Source: JACJVV01 sp964581515 (GTDB taxonomy: Archaea > Nanobdellota > Nanobdellia > Woesearchaeales > JACJVV01). Taken from it: 64,000 bases of DNA. The DNA lies in NCBI GenBank assembly GCA_964581515.1, contig CAZOOV010000002.1:62001-126000 (forward strand), read 5' to 3'. How positions within the stretch are numbered: position 1 is the first letter of the stretch; every line of letters starts with the position of its first letter. A model generated the notes under the pieces. The model was not told the DNA's origin, made no database searches, and saw only the letters and a program-made list of their open reading frames with translations. Position numbers and translations under genes: made by a program. Shown here one piece after another: positions 63,301 through 64,000 of the stretch.

Positions 63301-63998
63301 ACATTCTTTATGACAGCACTTTGACCAGTCTTTCCGAAAAGACCTACTCCTCTATACATCTCTCTGTTTATGAAAAGGTTGCTTATTGTATGATTCATGC
63401 CGTCGAAAGTACCAGTGAATTCACTATGAGGCACCCATGTGCCGCCTGCATTCCCACAATCATCTTCATAACCACAGTACCATGTACTACTAGGGCAATA
63501 CTGGTGTATGCAGTATTCATAATTCCCTATAGGATCGAAGCCTTGCCTCTCCCTGCATCTATAATTAGTCTGCGATCCATCCCATGTAGCATTCTTACCT
63601 CCGCATCCAGGAGTCATATGGCATTGTTCAATAGGCACTGCTGCGCATGTACCATTGAAAGAAGGTTTATGCCAGTTGATCGTCTCTGAACAATCTATGT
63701 CCTGCACAAGCTGATAATAAGCTGTCAAGTCAAGCTCCATAGCCTGAAGCTGGCAGCACATGGTTATGTTATAAGGATCAAGAGCAGTTCCTGAACCATC
63801 CATCAAAGGACATGTCCTGAAGCTTCCTGTCACATTCATGATGTATCCCTCTGAATTGTTTGCATATACTGTGAAGTTCACATAGCCGACAGGGAAAGTA
63901 TCGTTAGTTCCAACCACTGCTGTCCAGACTCCATTGACAAGGCTCAAGAATCCCTGCCAGATTGCAGTTGAAACACCAGCGATGCCGTCCCAGATAAC
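60399..63998 (-). CDS. Giant surface protein with GLUG repeats and beta-helix (5' end outside window)
   Basis: The frame stays open to the right edge, so the N-terminus and signal peptide are missing; about 1199 residues are visible. It holds GLUG-type repeats such as GGLVGWNRIGINNSFATGRI and GGIVGSNSDGRINNCYSEAN, grouped in two parallel modules: each begins with a SGS/GSG...DPYxITxCCQL segment, an FDPIG...FxGxxNHTI/GYTI block, then the GLUG run. The C-terminal 250 residues form a right-handed beta-helix (NNFITNVTIDAN, SGVYIDGYDNITIKNG). Abundant NxS/T sites suggest glycosylation. Role: adhesion or surface scaffold. Confidence 0.85.
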   Translation of the reverse strand, partial: VIWDGIAGVSTAIWQGFLSLVNGVWTAVVGTNDTFPVGYVNFTVYANNSEGYIMNVTGSFRTCPLMDGSGTALDPYNITMCCQLQAMELDLTAYYQLVQDIDCSETINWHKPSFNGTCAAVPIEQCHMTPGCGGKNATWDGSQTNYRCRERQGFDPIGNYEYCIHQYCPSSTWYCGYEDDCGNAGGTWVPHSEFTGTFDGMNHTISNLFINREMYRGVGLFGKTGQSAVIKNVGLLGANVSGSSYTGPLVGYNRGDINNTFSTGVVYGYCSSAGGLIGYSYGSSSNRVIVNNSYSEADVVINSVSCNSQSSAGGFMGRPNRYTDILNSYATGDVDGGTYSGGFSALLSSYSTVTNSFSTGKVYGPGAAGMFGIISDLLSISNSYWLDHPDDDAESCYWIGTGNGNAKGNENCIKKTNVTYFQGDVYPNYDPMYYWDFNDQWEERTDDYPSFQWQGLGTVLDYDSPLIADGHVINHWGFMNETVETGTNVTFSMTSIFGVNGAWVTVWQSTPGSAKVWEGNMSNSTPRDWGVMITTNATFPEYKVNFTVYATNGSNQTNRSMMYLSCPAKSGSGSAGDPYQISLCCQLEGITYERGAYYELVSDIDCSMTNPDKSNWDDAWIWRDGKGFDPIGDCGIDSCGRSDSSNPFYGQFDGNGYTIGNLFINNTYKALGLFARLNTSARVGNFTMENVSMTGNYQYLGVKVGGVVGYNYGKIHNVGVIGNLTSVDTVGGIAAYMFAPSATLDNCYTKGIIIGDDNIGGIVGSNSDGRINNCYSEANVIGGTQVGGLVGYHHNTWMGADGYINNSYAIGNITGSSDVGGLVGWNRIGINNSFATGRINMTSSYLKGGLVGDQDGTLTNCYWYNHTDDSATACGESGSTDGCYNMSLDNFKGDVYSTNAPFGNWSFFDIWEERLDDYPSLSWQSLGGGLGADVTYCRELNQPNTYYTLYADITNYAGTCFNITADNVTLDLNSFTVDGDIFEFGESGVYIDGYDNITIKNGKIQEFNYDGITFIGSSNNFITNVTIDANAGSAITFWGSSNNNLISDSSISNHPGFGLYIDSSYNAFVNLNMLSNGNDIYLSVFYPGNILIYNNSYGEIGFELNETITDDLVFPGDINITNNSVYVDSNDITKLNKSANITLYSPDLSGITTPVILKDGNEICNSTTMPSCYNFTQLTADTVQFNVSSWSNYSIGEKP

Positions 63999-64000
63999 TG

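Overview
The window is an AT-rich chromosome segment from an archaeon, most likely a DPANN lineage close to Woesearchaeota or Pacearchaeota. Archaeal markers are the rpl44e - rps27e - aIF2-alpha - nop10 cluster, prefoldin alpha next to ftsY, archaeal-type prolyl-tRNA synthetase, an archaeal S-layer protein, and TrmB- and XRE-CBS-type regulators. Most first genes of transcription units have a TATA-like box about 30-36 bp before the ATG and no Shine-Dalgarno site, which implies leaderless mRNAs. Operon-internal genes and a few highly expressed genes have GGAGG-type sites instead. Bacterial-type genes (LspA, MgtC, DUF1385, DnaK-GrpE-DnaJ, LeuA, MetA) are mixed in. I saw no rRNA, convincing tRNA, CRISPR array, transposase or prophage.

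Layout. 1-9 kb: a GNAT/B12-radical SAM fusion cut by the left edge, an autoinhibited Fic protein, a large Cys-rich surface protein and several unknown small genes. 9-19 kb: Fe-S PD-(D/E)XK nuclease, MetA, an aminotransferase, an HTH-CBS regulator, GTP-dependent PEP carboxykinase, NAD kinase and small coiled-coil proteins. 19-26 kb: a candidate structured RNA, then scpA, pfdA, ftsY and leuA. 26-36.6 kb: HAD, DHH-like and YhaM-like hydrolases, then a block of large unknown membrane proteins with a PHP-domain protein and two adjacent C-terminal J-domain proteins. 36.7-47.4 kb: proS, membrane and coiled-coil proteins, a glycosyltransferase, MgtC, and the chaperone cluster DUF3467-grpE-dnaK-HD-dnaJ. 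47.4-53.5 kb: small membrane proteins, a TrmB regulator with a palindromic operator, and the ribosomal/translation cluster. 53.9-64 kb: S-layer protein, lspA, DUF1385 and a giant GLUG-repeat surface protein cut by the right edge.

The most striking element is the leader of leuA (23.7-24.2 kb). Two short ORFs lie in series between a promoter and leuA. One is 21 codons with 9 Leu; the other is 58 codons ending in 10 consecutive Leu codons. Both stop directly after the Leu run. The first stop codon overlaps a weak hairpin followed by seven T. The last Leu codons of the second ORF form one arm of a hairpin that has two alternative 5' partners. This is what a leucine-sensing attenuator would look like, but in an archaeon and in duplicate.

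The second main discovery candidate is a structured RNA motif found three times (25893-25966, 38290-38359, 58047-58130). The junction sequence is nearly invariant, while the stems change sequence and keep pairing. A further unrelated candidate RNA with four nested stems lies at 19064-19208.
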